From: Arcicella rosea
Lineage (GTDB): Bacteria; Bacteroidota; Bacteroidia; Cytophagales; Spirosomataceae
Length of the DNA: 64,000 bases
Assembly: GCF_040543805.1 (NCBI RefSeq)
Contig: NZ_JBEUMS010000014.1
Location: forward strand, 1-64,000
Direction: 5' to 3'
Position numbers and translations under genes: made by a program. Numbering within the stretch: the first letter of the stretch is position 1; each line of letters starts with the position of its first letter. Shown piece after piece: positions 25,257-34,821 of the stretch. The notes under the pieces were generated by a model. The model was not told where the DNA came from, ran no database searches, and saw only the letters and a list, made by a program, of their open reading frames with translations.

Positions 25257-28200
25257 TTACTCTTCTTCAAGTACTCTTTGTAATACTTTCACGGAATAGT
25301 TTGCTATTACCTCTAATTTAGTGAATTCAGATTTAATAATTGACATATCGACCATTGTTTTCGCTTTATCTTCAATTGATTTCAACAATCCATTTTCATT
25401 GACACCCATTGAAGAAAATGAAGACTTTAATTTATGTGCCGTTGATTTCGTTAGCACATAATCAACAGCATCAATTGCCTTTCTGAGTATGTCGAAATCA
25501 ATAGGCATTTGGTTCAAATATAATTCAATAATTTCTTGTTCAAACTCTTTGTTTCCGTCAGACAATTCCCTCAAATAGGATAAATCTACGATTCCTTCTA
25601 GGTTCTCTTCCATGTTACTTTCGTTGTTTTGACCATTTATTTCTGCATAAGTGATAATTTTATCAAATAATTCTTGAGGTACAAAAGGTTTTGGTATATA
25701 ATCGTTCATTCCGATTACCATACATTTTTCCTTTTCACCTACCAAAGAATGCGCAGTCATAGCAATAATTGGCGTGTTAATTTTTAATGTTCCTCTAATA
25801 TATTCTGTTGCTTGATAACCATCCATTTCAGGCATTTGTAAATCCATCAAAATTACTTCATATTGGTTCTCCTGAACTTTTTCTACGGCAACTCTCCCAT
25901 TTTCAGCTAAATCAGCAGTGAATCCAAATTTACTAAGTACTTTTAAAGCTAACTTCTGATTTAATGGATTATCTTCTACCAAAAGTACTTTTACTTCACG
26001 TTCACTTTTTAAGGCTGTCGAATTTTTAGCGTCATTTTCGTTGTTTTTATCTTTCACGTCAATGCCAAAAGGTAAACTCACATAAAAAGTTGACCCTTTC
26101 CCTGGCGTACTTTCTACCCATAACTTTCCGTCTTGAAGATCTGCCAAAGATTTTGAAATGCTTAAACCTAAGCCAGTTCCTCCATATTTTCTAGTCGTAT
26201 CGCTATCTGCCTGTGTAAATCTATCAAAAATAGAATCTAATTTATCAGCAGGTATACCAATTCCCGTATCCATTACACTAAATAAGATTGAACATTCTGT
26301 TGATGATTCTTTCAGAAGTTCAACCAGAATCTTTACTCTTCCTTTTTCGGTAAATTTAATCGCATTATTAGTCAGGTTGAGTAAAATTTGATTTAAACGA
26401 GTAGGGTCACCGATAACAAACGTTGGAATATTTTCATCTACGATACTGCTCAATTCCAAACCTTTTTCTTGGGCTTTGTGATTTAAAACAGCTTTTGCAT
26501 TTTTCAGTAAATCTTTAATATTGAAGGCAATTTTTTCAATAACAATATGCCCTGATTCAATTTTTGAAATATCTAAAATGTCATTGATAATCCCTAATAA
26601 ATTTTCGGAAGCAATATTGATATTTGATACATAATCACGTTGCTCTTCTTCTAGCTCTGTATCTTTTAATAAATTAGAAAAACCAATAATAGCATTCATA
26701 GGAGTACGAATTTCGTGGCTCATATTTGCCAAAAAGGTATCCTTTGCAAGAGCATTTTTCTCTGCATGTTCTTTTGCTTTTATCAATTCCTTTTCCATCA
26801 ATATTCTGTCGGTTATATCTACAGCATTACCAATTATATATTGTTGTCCATTTATCAATTCCGAAAGTACATTATTGTACATCCAAGTCCTGGGCGAACC
26901 ATTTTTATGGATTACTCTCATCAGTCCTTTACTGCTGCCTTTATGAAGAATTTCATCAAGGTAGGCTTTCACGCCTTGGACAGACGATTCAGAAACGATA
27001 TCAAACAAACTTCTTTGTAAAATTTCTTCTTTGGTATAACCCACCAATTCAGCTCCAGCAGGGTTAATTGTCAAGAAATTTCCATAAATATCATGTGTAC
27101 ACATCAGCCCTTGCGTATTTTCGAAGAAGCCTCTATGTCTATTTTCACTAATGAGTAATTGATTTTCCCAAACTTTTTTCTCTGTTATATCCTTTGCAAT
27201 CCCCATAAAGCCTGTAATAACATTATCGTTATTTCTCAAGGAAGTAACAGAAAGTTCTACAGTCAATCTTGATTTATCTTTTCTAATATAAGTCCACTCA
27301 TTGCTATCTGCAACGCCTAACCTTGCTTTTGCATGAAAAACTTCATGCCCTGGTTCAAGTGTAATTCCTAATTCTTGTGATAATATTTCGGCTCTTTTTA
27401 CGACTTCTTCTTTATCATGGATGATTTCAGGCGTTACTTTTCCAACGACTTCATCGGCGAGATAACCCAACATTTTTTCAGCACCACGATTGAATGTCTT
27501 AATCACGCTGTTGGTATCAACTGAAATAATTGAGTAATCTGTTCCGTCCAAGATGATATTTTGAATCTCCGAAAGTTTTTCTACTTCTACTTTTAGGCGT
27601 TTGTAATCTGTAATGTCTCTGGCAATCGCATAAAGTGTTCCAGTTGTAGCATCGGGAGTAGCTACCCATTCTAAAAATTTATAATCACCTGATTTCGTTC
27701 TGAAACGATGCGTAAAGTTTAAAGACAATACTTTATTTCCTAGACTTTCAACTTCTTCTTTTGTTTCTTTAAGATCATCAGGATGTAAAAAATCGTAAAA
27801 AGATTTATCAATTAAATCAACATCATCCCAACCCAAAGTTTTGCAAAAAGCAGGATTTATCTTTTTGAAAAGACCGTCCGTTTTTGCAATGCAAATCATA
27901 TCTTTTGATTCTAAGAATAGTTTTTCATAATTCTTAAGAATCGCTCTTTCTTTTCGAGCTACAATTTGTGCGGCTACTTCTTTCCCTAAAATTCTTAATG
28001 CTAATTGTTGTTCTGCATCTAATTTTTTGGCTTTAGTATCAATTACACAAAGCGAACCCAATGCAAATCCATCTGGGTCGATAAGTGGGTATCCTGCATA
28101 AAACCGTATTTCAGGGGCATGCTCAACGAATGGATTATTATGAAATCTTTCATCAAGCGTTGCGTCCTCTACTTCAAAAATATCTTTCCCAACGATGGTA

Positions 28201-28442
28201 TATTGGCAAAATGAAATATCTCTAGCTGTTTGAGTGCCATCTAAACCAACATTAGATTTAAACCATTGTCTATCTTTATCAATCAATGAAATCAAAGAAA
28301 TTGGTACACCACAAATTACGGAAGCCAATTTTGTTAGCCTATCGAATTCTTCCTCAGGTAAAGTATCAAGTATATTATACTCCTCTAAAGCTTTTAATCG
28401 CAAGTCTTCATTCTCTGGTATTGGTAAATTCTTTTTCTCCAT
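25257..28442 (-). CDS. Hybrid histidine kinase GAF-PAS-PAS-PAS-HisKA-HATPase-REC-HPt
   Basis: A 1061-residue soluble hybrid kinase. It begins with a GAF domain (about 20-165: LASVICGVPISLISLIDKD, AGYPLIDPDG), then three PAS domains with PAC ends (about 175-280, 290-420, 435-550). HisKA carries FLANMSHEIRTPMNAIIGF, HATPase the N box and GGTGLGLSIS. A receiver domain has VLLVEDNPLNQK and the phospho-acceptor Asp in ILMDLQMPEMDGY. The C-terminal HPt has His in STAHKLKSSFSSMG. All phosphorelay residues are present, so it can run a full internal relay. No dedicated output gene is adjacent. It is a tandem paralog of the next kinase upstream. Confidence 0.92.
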   Translation of the reverse strand: MEKKNLPIPENEDLRLKALEEYNILDTLPEEEFDRLTKLASVICGVPISLISLIDKDRQWFKSNVGLDGTQTARDISFCQYTIVGKDIFEVEDATLDERFHNNPFVEHAPEIRFYAGYPLIDPDGFALGSLCVIDTKAKKLDAEQQLALRILGKEVAAQIVARKERAILKNYEKLFLESKDMICIAKTDGLFKKINPAFCKTLGWDDVDLIDKSFYDFLHPDDLKETKEEVESLGNKVLSLNFTHRFRTKSGDYKFLEWVATPDATTGTLYAIARDITDYKRLKVEVEKLSEIQNIILDGTDYSIISVDTNSVIKTFNRGAEKMLGYLADEVVGKVTPEIIHDKEEVVKRAEILSQELGITLEPGHEVFHAKARLGVADSNEWTYIRKDKSRLTVELSVTSLRNNDNVITGFMGIAKDITEKKVWENQLLISENRHRGFFENTQGLMCTHDIYGNFLTINPAGAELVGYTKEEILQRSLFDIVSESSVQGVKAYLDEILHKGSSKGLMRVIHKNGSPRTWMYNNVLSELINGQQYIIGNAVDITDRILMEKELIKAKEHAEKNALAKDTFLANMSHEIRTPMNAIIGFSNLLKDTELEEEQRDYVSNINIASENLLGIINDILDISKIESGHIVIEKIAFNIKDLLKNAKAVLNHKAQEKGLELSSIVDENIPTFVIGDPTRLNQILLNLTNNAIKFTEKGRVKILVELLKESSTECSILFSVMDTGIGIPADKLDSIFDRFTQADSDTTRKYGGTGLGLSISKSLADLQDGKLWVESTPGKGSTFYVSLPFGIDVKDKNNENDAKNSTALKSEREVKVLLVEDNPLNQKLALKVLSKFGFTADLAENGRVAVEKVQENQYEVILMDLQMPEMDGYQATEYIRGTLKINTPIIAMTAHSLVGEKEKCMVIGMNDYIPKPFVPQELFDKIITYAEINGQNNESNMEENLEGIVDLSYLRELSDGNKEFEQEIIELYLNQMPIDFDILRKAIDAVDYVLTKSTAHKLKSSFSSMGVNENGLLKSIEDKAKTMVDMSIIKSEFTKLEVIANYSVKVLQRVLEEE

Positions 28443-28780
28443 GATTGAAGTATATTAAAATAAATAAGGAGCCGCCAATTATGGATCTCACAAATCAACA
28501 AGTATCAAAATTTAGTAACAATTACTCAAAAGTAATAACAATTCCAGTCAATGACTTAGTATTTATCAAAGATTTTTACTCTGAAAAACAAAACATTCAT
28601 CATTGTTTTCATTTCCCAAATTGATATTAATTAAGTGGCTATTTTTGTACTCCTTATGAATTATGTTATCATTTACCTATTTGCTTTATTTAAATTTTTG
28701 CATTCTATAAAAAATCGAAATTATATAAAGATAAATTTATTTTTTTTGGATTAAATCTATCGCCTTTTTGCTGCATTTTT
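28443..28780. other. Intergenic gap between the two hybrid kinase genes
   Basis: 338 bp with no recognised repeat or strong terminator. A 47-codon plus-strand frame (28481-28624) starts 11 nt after an AGGAG sequence, but its product shows no recognisable features and it opposes both kinase genes, so it is only noted. Confidence 0.4.
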
Positions 28781-31648
28781 CTACTTCAAAACCTCTACAA
28801 CTTGTAAATTTTCAGCTACTTGTATGTTGATAAAACTCGCTATTTTATTGAACAAATCTTTAGGCGAAAAAGGTTTAGTAATGTAATCATTCATTCCAAC
28901 AGCCATACATTTTTCTTTTTCCCCAATTAGTGAATGCGCCGTTAAAGCAATGATTGGTGTATTGTTTTCAAGCTTTTTCCTGATAAATTGTGTTGCCTGA
29001 TAGCCATCCATTTCAGGCATTTGTAAATCCATCAGAATAACATCATATTGTTTTTCTTGTACTTTCAATACCGCTATTCTTCCATTTTCAGCAAGCTCTG
29101 GAAAAAAACCAAATCGCTCTAATACTTTCATGGCAAGCTTCTGATTTAAAGGATTGTCTTCTGCTAATAATATTCTTACTTTTTTATGTGGGTCGATTGG
29201 TAAAAGATATGTTTCTTGTTTTTGAATGATTTCTCCTTTTACTTTTTTGAAGGATAAATTAAAGTAAAACGTAGAACCAACGTGCTCTTCACTCTCTACA
29301 AAAATGTTCCCCTGTTGTAATTCTATCAATAATTTTGAAATACTTAATCCCAAGCCTGTTCCACCAAACTTTCGGGTAGTATCTGAATTAGCCTGTGCAA
29401 AACGGTCAAAAATAACCATTAATTTATCTTGTGGAATACCAACTCCTGTATCAATAATTTTGAATAAGATATTGTACTCATCCTCATTCTCACTTTGTAA
29501 ATCAAGTACAATTTTCACAGAACCTGCTTCTGTAAACTTAATGGCATTATTGGTAAGGTTTAATAAAATCTGCGTGAGGCGTGTTGGGTCACCTAATATC
29601 GTATGAGGAATACTTGCTGAAATTTGATAATCTAACTCCAGGTTTTTACCAAGTGCCTTATAAGTAAGTACCGATTTTATGTTTTTGATAACTTCGTACA
29701 GATTAAAAGGCACAGATTCTATCACCAAATGTCCTGACTCAATTTTAGAAAGGTCAAGAATATCATTAATAATTCCCAACAGATTTTCGGCAGCAGTATT
29801 TATGTTTGATACAAACTCTTTTTGTTCAGAATCTAATTTAGTTTCTTTCAATAAATTGGCAAAACCTGTAATCGCATTCATTGGTGTGCGAATTTCATGG
29901 CTCATATTTGCCAAAAACACATCCTTTGCATGGGCATTTCGTTCAGCTAATACTTTAGCACTGATTAATTCCCGCTCCATCTTGATGCGTTCTGTCATAT
30001 CGACGGCATTGCCAATTACATACTTTCTACCATCTAATAATTCAGAAAGTACACTATTAGATAGCCAAGTTCTAAACGAACCATTTTTATGAACAACTTT
30101 CACCAAACCCTTATACGAACCATATTTGGCAATCGCCTCAAGATAACTTGTCATTTTATCTTGTATTCTTTGAGGAGTAATATCAAAAAGATTTTTTGAT
30201 AAAAACTCTTCGGTTGTATAACCAAGTAAAGCGGCTCCAGCAGGATTTACCGTTAGGAAATTCCCTTCAAGGTCGTGCGTACACATTAAACCTTGTGAGT
30301 TTTCAAAAAAACCTCTGTGCTTTTCTTCGCTTAATAACAGTTTCCGTTCCCAAGTTCTTTTAGCAGTAACATCTTGTACTTGACCAATTACATTTAAAGG
30401 TTTGCCTTTATGGTCTCTGACGATGGTTGCTACCAATTCAACCCAAACTTCTGTATTATTTTTGGTGATATATCTATTCTGAACCGTTATTACTGATGAT
30501 GCGCCTGATAATAATTTAAAAAAATAATCATCACTCATTTTTAAGTCTTCTGGATGAATTAAATCTCTAAGACTTAAAGATAAAAGTGCTGTTTTATCGT
30601 ATTGAGTAATGCTAGCAAAGGCTTCATTTACTTCTATAAAAATACCCGTAGCAAGTTGGGCAATAAACATCCCTGTAGCTGCATTATCAAAAGTTTGTCT
30701 GAACCTTTCTTCACTTAAAGAAATCTGTTTGTCTTTGATTCTTTTCTCGTGAATATCCTGAAAAGTACCATATAACCGTACACATTTTTGTTGCTCAAAA
30801 GTAGTTTTTCCAGTTACTCTTACCCATTTTTTGAGTCCTTGATAGGTAATAATTTGTACTTCTATATCGAATGGTTTTCCAAGTTTTATGGCATTTAAAA
30901 TTGCTCTTATAACAGCCTTTCTACTTTTTCCATCTCTGAAAAAATGTAAAGCTTCCTTGAAACTTGGATTAGAGTCGTTCGGGACTTCATGTAATTCACG
31001 AGTGACATCCGACCAAAAAAAAGTTTTCTTTACTAAATCTATTTCCCATCCACCAACACGAGCCACACTGTTGATTTCCTCTAACATTTCAGTAAATCTT
31101 GATACACTTACTGTTATTTCTTGTAATTTGTTAAAGTCTTTTACAAAGGCTTTTAATGCTTTTTTAGCAGAAAGTTTATCAGCAATTTCAGCAACTACAT
31201 TTTCTAAAGCATTGATTTCTTTAGTTTTTAGTGTTTTGGCTTCATTTCCTAATAATGAAAGTACGCCAATAGTTTTTCCTTCGGGATTGACCAAAGGAAA
31301 TCCTGCATAAAAACGAAATGAACGTTCTGAAAAGAAAGAATGATAAGAATTGGAAGTTTGTTCTCTTGAAATATCGTCAAGAATAATGAATGATTTTGAA
31401 TTGACTACTTCCTGAGTAAGTAATGATAGATTTGAAACGAATGTTTGATCTTCAATCAGTGGAATTGTTGTAATCCATTGTGATTTTTCATCTAAAAGAG
31501 AAATATATGTCAGAGGGACGTCGCAAAGTAAAGATGCCAAATTTGTAAGACGGCTAAAGCCATCCTCAAAAGAAATCCCTTTAATAGCGTTGCTTTGTAC
31601 TTCTTTTTTTAACATCGTTTTCCTTTTATAGAGACTGGAGTAAAACAA
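28781..31648 (-). CDS. Hybrid histidine kinase GAF-PAS-PAS-PAS-HisKA-HATPase-REC, no HPt
   Basis: A 955-residue paralog of the kinase encoded next. It has a GAF domain (LASLLCDVPLTYISLLDEK, AGFPLVNPEG), a PAS-like region, two clear PAS/PAC modules, HisKA with FLANMSHEIRTPMNAITGF, HATPase with GGTGLGLSIS, and a receiver with ILLAEDNPLNQK and LMDLQMPEMDGY. The C-terminal half is close to its neighbour, while the sensory part differs. It ends about 30 residues after the receiver, without an HPt, and may pass phosphate through the HPt of the paralog. The ATG chosen opens MFYSSLYKRK; a second in-frame Met (MLKKEV) 11 codons later is also possible. Confidence 0.9.
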   Translation of the reverse strand: MFYSSLYKRKTMLKKEVQSNAIKGISFEDGFSRLTNLASLLCDVPLTYISLLDEKSQWITTIPLIEDQTFVSNLSLLTQEVVNSKSFIILDDISREQTSNSYHSFFSERSFRFYAGFPLVNPEGKTIGVLSLLGNEAKTLKTKEINALENVVAEIADKLSAKKALKAFVKDFNKLQEITVSVSRFTEMLEEINSVARVGGWEIDLVKKTFFWSDVTRELHEVPNDSNPSFKEALHFFRDGKSRKAVIRAILNAIKLGKPFDIEVQIITYQGLKKWVRVTGKTTFEQQKCVRLYGTFQDIHEKRIKDKQISLSEERFRQTFDNAATGMFIAQLATGIFIEVNEAFASITQYDKTALLSLSLRDLIHPEDLKMSDDYFFKLLSGASSVITVQNRYITKNNTEVWVELVATIVRDHKGKPLNVIGQVQDVTAKRTWERKLLLSEEKHRGFFENSQGLMCTHDLEGNFLTVNPAGAALLGYTTEEFLSKNLFDITPQRIQDKMTSYLEAIAKYGSYKGLVKVVHKNGSFRTWLSNSVLSELLDGRKYVIGNAVDMTERIKMERELISAKVLAERNAHAKDVFLANMSHEIRTPMNAITGFANLLKETKLDSEQKEFVSNINTAAENLLGIINDILDLSKIESGHLVIESVPFNLYEVIKNIKSVLTYKALGKNLELDYQISASIPHTILGDPTRLTQILLNLTNNAIKFTEAGSVKIVLDLQSENEDEYNILFKIIDTGVGIPQDKLMVIFDRFAQANSDTTRKFGGTGLGLSISKLLIELQQGNIFVESEEHVGSTFYFNLSFKKVKGEIIQKQETYLLPIDPHKKVRILLAEDNPLNQKLAMKVLERFGFFPELAENGRIAVLKVQEKQYDVILMDLQMPEMDGYQATQFIRKKLENNTPIIALTAHSLIGEKEKCMAVGMNDYITKPFSPKDLFNKIASFINIQVAENLQVVEVLK

Positions 31649-31860
31649 TCTTTAGGCGACAAAGATTATTTACTTTCAAAGAATATCTGTTGATTATGTT
31701 GTAAATAGGGAACAAATACTGAAAGTGATATTGAACCCAAACAAATTTTCATTTGAATACGCAAGATATATGATGTAGTATTTCTATAGAAAATTTTATA
31801 CAGTAAGTTAGTACTTTTTTATGAATCTTGAACAAAACTAAAGTATAAGGACACAAAAAA

Positions 31861-31908
31861 AGATAAAATTTTGATTTAGCTATCTACTAACTTATCAAGA
31901 TTTTATCT
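31861..31908 (-). terminator. Intrinsic terminator of the aquaglyceroporin gene
   Basis: On the minus strand a 15-bp stem (one G-U pair; 31908-31894 with 31875-31861) is followed by TTTTTTTGTG. It lies about 90 nt past the porin stop. The rest of the 31649-31997 gap shows no other feature. Confidence 0.7.
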
Positions 31909-31997
31909 TATTAAAACTGCTTCTAAATAACAAATTGTCTCAACTTGTTAAAATCTAATTTTAAAACTCAACATTATAAAGCAATTATATTTTGATT

Positions 31998-32702
31998 TTA
32001 CTGGATAGCATTTAACACTAACGCTCCTAAAACTGCCCCTAAAATAGGTCCAACTACTGGAACCCACGCATAAGACCAGTCTGAAGTACCTTTACCTGCT
32101 ATTGGCAAAATGAAATGAGCAATGCGTGGACCTAAATCTCTCGCAGGATTAATGGCATAACCTGTTGCTCCGCCCAAAGAAAGCCCAACAGACCAAACTA
32201 AAATACCAACAACAAAAGGTCCTAAGCCTGTTTCAATACTCCCAAATGAACCTAATGCAATAATAGCAATAGCTGTAGCAAGTAATTCGGCAAGTACATT
32301 AGAAAAAGGATTTCTGATGGCAGGCGCAGTACTAAAACACGCCAATTTTAGCCCTTTGTCTTCTGTAATTGCCCAATGTGGCAAATATTGCAACCATACT
32401 AGCGTTCCTCCGAGTGCTGCTCCCAAAATTTGTGCAACGATAAATCCTAAAGCGTTTGACCAGTCTCCTGACTTTACAGCTTCGGCAATAGTAACTGCTG
32501 GATTTAAATGCGCTGCGGGGCTTCCAAATTTGGTAGAAACAAAAATACCCATCGTAACGGCAAAAGCCCAACCTTCTGTGATGGCAATCCAACCACCGTT
32601 TTCACCCTTTGAGCCTTTTAATAATACTGTAGCAACGACGCCATTGCCTAAAAAAATTAATACTGCTGTGCCGACAAACTCGCCTAATAGCGCTGAATTC
32701 AT
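31998..32702 (-). CDS. MIP family channel, aquaglyceroporin (GlpF type)
   Basis: A six-span channel for glycerol or water. Both half-helix motifs are present: HLNPAVT in the first half and AINPARDLGPR in the second. The Asp directly after the second NPA-Arg is the classic mark of glycerol-permeable members. The length, 234 residues, is normal. No glycerol kinase or dehydrogenase gene is adjacent, so regulation with glycerol metabolism is not visible. Confidence 0.92.
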   Translation of the reverse strand: MNSALLGEFVGTAVLIFLGNGVVATVLLKGSKGENGGWIAITEGWAFAVTMGIFVSTKFGSPAAHLNPAVTIAEAVKSGDWSNALGFIVAQILGAALGGTLVWLQYLPHWAITEDKGLKLACFSTAPAIRNPFSNVLAELLATAIAIIALGSFGSIETGLGPFVVGILVWSVGLSLGGATGYAINPARDLGPRIAHFILPIAGKGTSDWSYAWVPVVGPILGAVLGALVLNAIQ

Positions 32703-32845
32703 AGTTGGTTAGATATTTAATGGTTTAATAGTTTTTTATTGAGAATTAATTGTACAAATTAAAGCAAAATTTCTAAATATAATGTTGTAGAAATGTTAAA
32801 AGCGAAAGCCTTTTCAGAATGTTTTTATCAGACTAGAAAATGGCG

Positions 32846-32853
32846 TATTTTTG
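32846..32853 (+). promoter_or_regulatory. Candidate -7 box for ruvB
   Basis: TATTTTTG fits TAnnTTTG about 84 nt upstream of the ruvB start. No clear TTG is seen at -33, so support is moderate. Confidence 0.35.
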
Positions 32854-32936
32854 AACATTCAGAACGAATCAAAAAGAAATGATATTGAATAAGGATTTGA
32901 TACAAATTCCGCTTTTCAGTTAATTTTCATCAAAAT

Positions 32937-33962
32937 ATGCGAGAAGATTATTTAAAAGGAAATAAAGAAACGCTTTCTCCCGTAGAAAAGGAAATCGAAA
33001 GAGCGCTCAGACCGCTCTCTTTCGATGATTTTGCTGGGCAAGATAAAGTACTGGAAAACTTACAAGTATTTGTAACGGCAGCAAGGCTACGAGAAGAAGC
33101 ACTTGACCATGTACTTTTGCACGGTCCTCCAGGTTTAGGAAAAACCACGCTTTCAAACATTGTAGCGAATGAATTAAAGGCAAATATCAAAATTACATCT
33201 GGACCAGTATTAGATAAACCTTCTGATTTAGCAGGTTTACTTACGAACTTACAGCCTTTTGATGTGTTGTTTATTGATGAAATTCACCGATTGAACCCCA
33301 TCGTTGAAGAGTATTTATATTCAGCAATGGAGGATTATAAAATTGATATTTTGTTAGATTCTGGTCCAAATGCTCGAAGTGTACAAATTTCATTGAATCC
33401 ATTTACTTTGATTGGTGCAACTACTCGTGCAGGAATGCTGACTTCGCCTTTAAGAGCGAGATTTGGGATTAATTGTCGATTGGAATATTATGATGCAAAA
33501 TTGTTGACAAGTATTGTAAAACGTTCGGCGCAAATTTTGAACACGCCAATTGACGAAGCAGGCGCTTTTGAAATTGCACGTCGAAGTAGAGGAACACCTC
33601 GTATTGCCAATAATCTTTTACGAAGAACTCGTGATTTTGCACAAGTAAAAGGAAAAGGAGTCATCACAATCGAAATTGCAGAAATGGCTTTGTTGGCTTT
33701 GGATGTTGATCAAAATGGTTTAGACGAAATGGATATTCGTATTTTAACGACCATTGTGGAGAAATTCAAAGGTGGACCAGTCGGTTTATCAACCATCGCA
33801 ACAGCTTGTGGCGAAGAAGCAGAAACGATTGAAGAAGTATATGAACCTTTCTTGATTCAGGAAGGATTTTTAAAGCGTACTTCTCGTGGACGAGAAGCAA
33901 CAGAACGAGCCTACGTTCATTTAGGAATTGTTCCAAAGTATCGGAATGGAGAATTGTTTTAA
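32937..33962 (+). CDS. ruvB: Holliday junction branch migration ATPase RuvB
   Basis: The hexameric motor of the RuvABC resolvasome that drives branch migration of Holliday junctions. It has Walker A GPPGLGKTT, Walker B FIDEIHRL, sensor 1 GATTRAGMLTSPLRARFG with the arginine finger, and the C-terminal winged helix ending RGREATERAYVHLG. At 341 residues it is full length and nearly invariant in motif spacing. ruvA and ruvC are not in this window. Confidence 0.97.
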   Translation: MREDYLKGNKETLSPVEKEIERALRPLSFDDFAGQDKVLENLQVFVTAARLREEALDHVLLHGPPGLGKTTLSNIVANELKANIKITSGPVLDKPSDLAGLLTNLQPFDVLFIDEIHRLNPIVEEYLYSAMEDYKIDILLDSGPNARSVQISLNPFTLIGATTRAGMLTSPLRARFGINCRLEYYDAKLLTSIVKRSAQILNTPIDEAGAFEIARRSRGTPRIANNLLRRTRDFAQVKGKGVITIEIAEMALLALDVDQNGLDEMDIRILTTIVEKFKGGPVGLSTIATACGEEAETIEEVYEPFLIQEGFLKRTSRGREATERAYVHLGIVPKYRNGELF

Positions 33963-33967
33963 AGTAG

Positions 33968-34001
33968 AAAATCCCTTGAACCGTATGATTCAAGGGATTT
34001 T
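33968..34001. terminator. Bidirectional terminator between ruvB and trpC
   Basis: A 13-bp perfect stem AAAATCCCTTGAA/TTCAAGGGATTTT with an 8-nt loop, between the stops of two convergent genes. Confidence 0.85.
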
Positions 34002-34012
34002 CTTATGTACTT

Positions 34013-34807
34013 TTACTTTCTTACTTCATCAATAAAATTCTTCAAAGCTTCCGCTGGATTTTCGGTTTTCATAAAGGTTTCGCCGATTAAAAAGCCTTTA
34101 TAGCCAACTGATTTTAATAATTTAATAGTTGCCGCTTCTGAAATACAGCTTTCTGAAATCTTGATACATTCTGCTGGAATTTTCTCTGCTAATTCCAAAG
34201 AAGCATTTACATTTTGTTCAGCAAAGTTTTTTAGGTTACGATTATTTACGCCCACAACGTCAATATACTGATTCAAACTACGATTCAATTCTTCTTCGTC
34301 ATGGATTTCTAAAAGTGTTTCCATACCTAATTCTTTCGTCAGTTTACCCAAATCTTTGATGCGTTGTGGTGTTAAATTAGCTGCAATCAATAAAATTACG
34401 TCAGCTCCCAAAGATTTCGCTTCGATGATTTGGTACTCATCAATCATAAAATCTTTACGAATCATCGGAATTGTTGGATTCGTGCGACGAGCCTTTAAAA
34501 AATCTTCACTTGAACCTCCAAAGAATTCAAAATCTGTTAACACAGAAAGACAAGCCGCACCCGCTTTTACATAACCTGCTGTTACTTCTTCTACAGTAAC
34601 GTTTCCGTTAATGATTCCTTTCGAAGGCGATTTTCTTTTAAATTCAGAAATGATTCCCGAAGAAGCTGGATTCAGTAAACTTGTCTTTAATGAATTATTT
34701 GTTTTGGCGAAAAAGCCACTTTTTTCTAATTTCTGCACAGAAACTTGCTCTTTGCGTTGGGCTACTTCTTGCGCTTTATGAGCAATAATTTTATCTAAAA
34801 TTGTCAT
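34013..34807 (-). CDS. trpC: Indole-3-glycerol phosphate synthase
   Basis: Closes the indole ring in tryptophan synthesis (CdRP to indole-3-glycerol phosphate). A TIM barrel of 264 residues with the family motifs EFKRKSPSKG (substrate-binding Lys), LSVLTDFEFFGG, IRKDFMIDEYQ (catalytic Lys), GVNNRNL and the phosphate site GFLIGETFM. It is the last gene of the trp operon here, 14 nt after trpD. trpF, trpB and trpA are not present in the window. Confidence 0.96.
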   Translation of the reverse strand: MTILDKIIAHKAQEVAQRKEQVSVQKLEKSGFFAKTNNSLKTSLLNPASSGIISEFKRKSPSKGIINGNVTVEEVTAGYVKAGAACLSVLTDFEFFGGSSEDFLKARRTNPTIPMIRKDFMIDEYQIIEAKSLGADVILLIAANLTPQRIKDLGKLTKELGMETLLEIHDEEELNRSLNQYIDVVGVNNRNLKNFAEQNVNASLELAEKIPAECIKISESCISEAATIKLLKSVGYKGFLIGETFMKTENPAEALKNFIDEVRK

Positions 34808-34821
34808 TTCCTCTAAATATT

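Noticed and set aside
28481..28624. 47-codon plus-strand ORF between the kinase genes, with an AGGAG upstream
   Set aside because: No recognisable features, antisense to both neighbours, and not clearly better than chance in AT-rich DNA.
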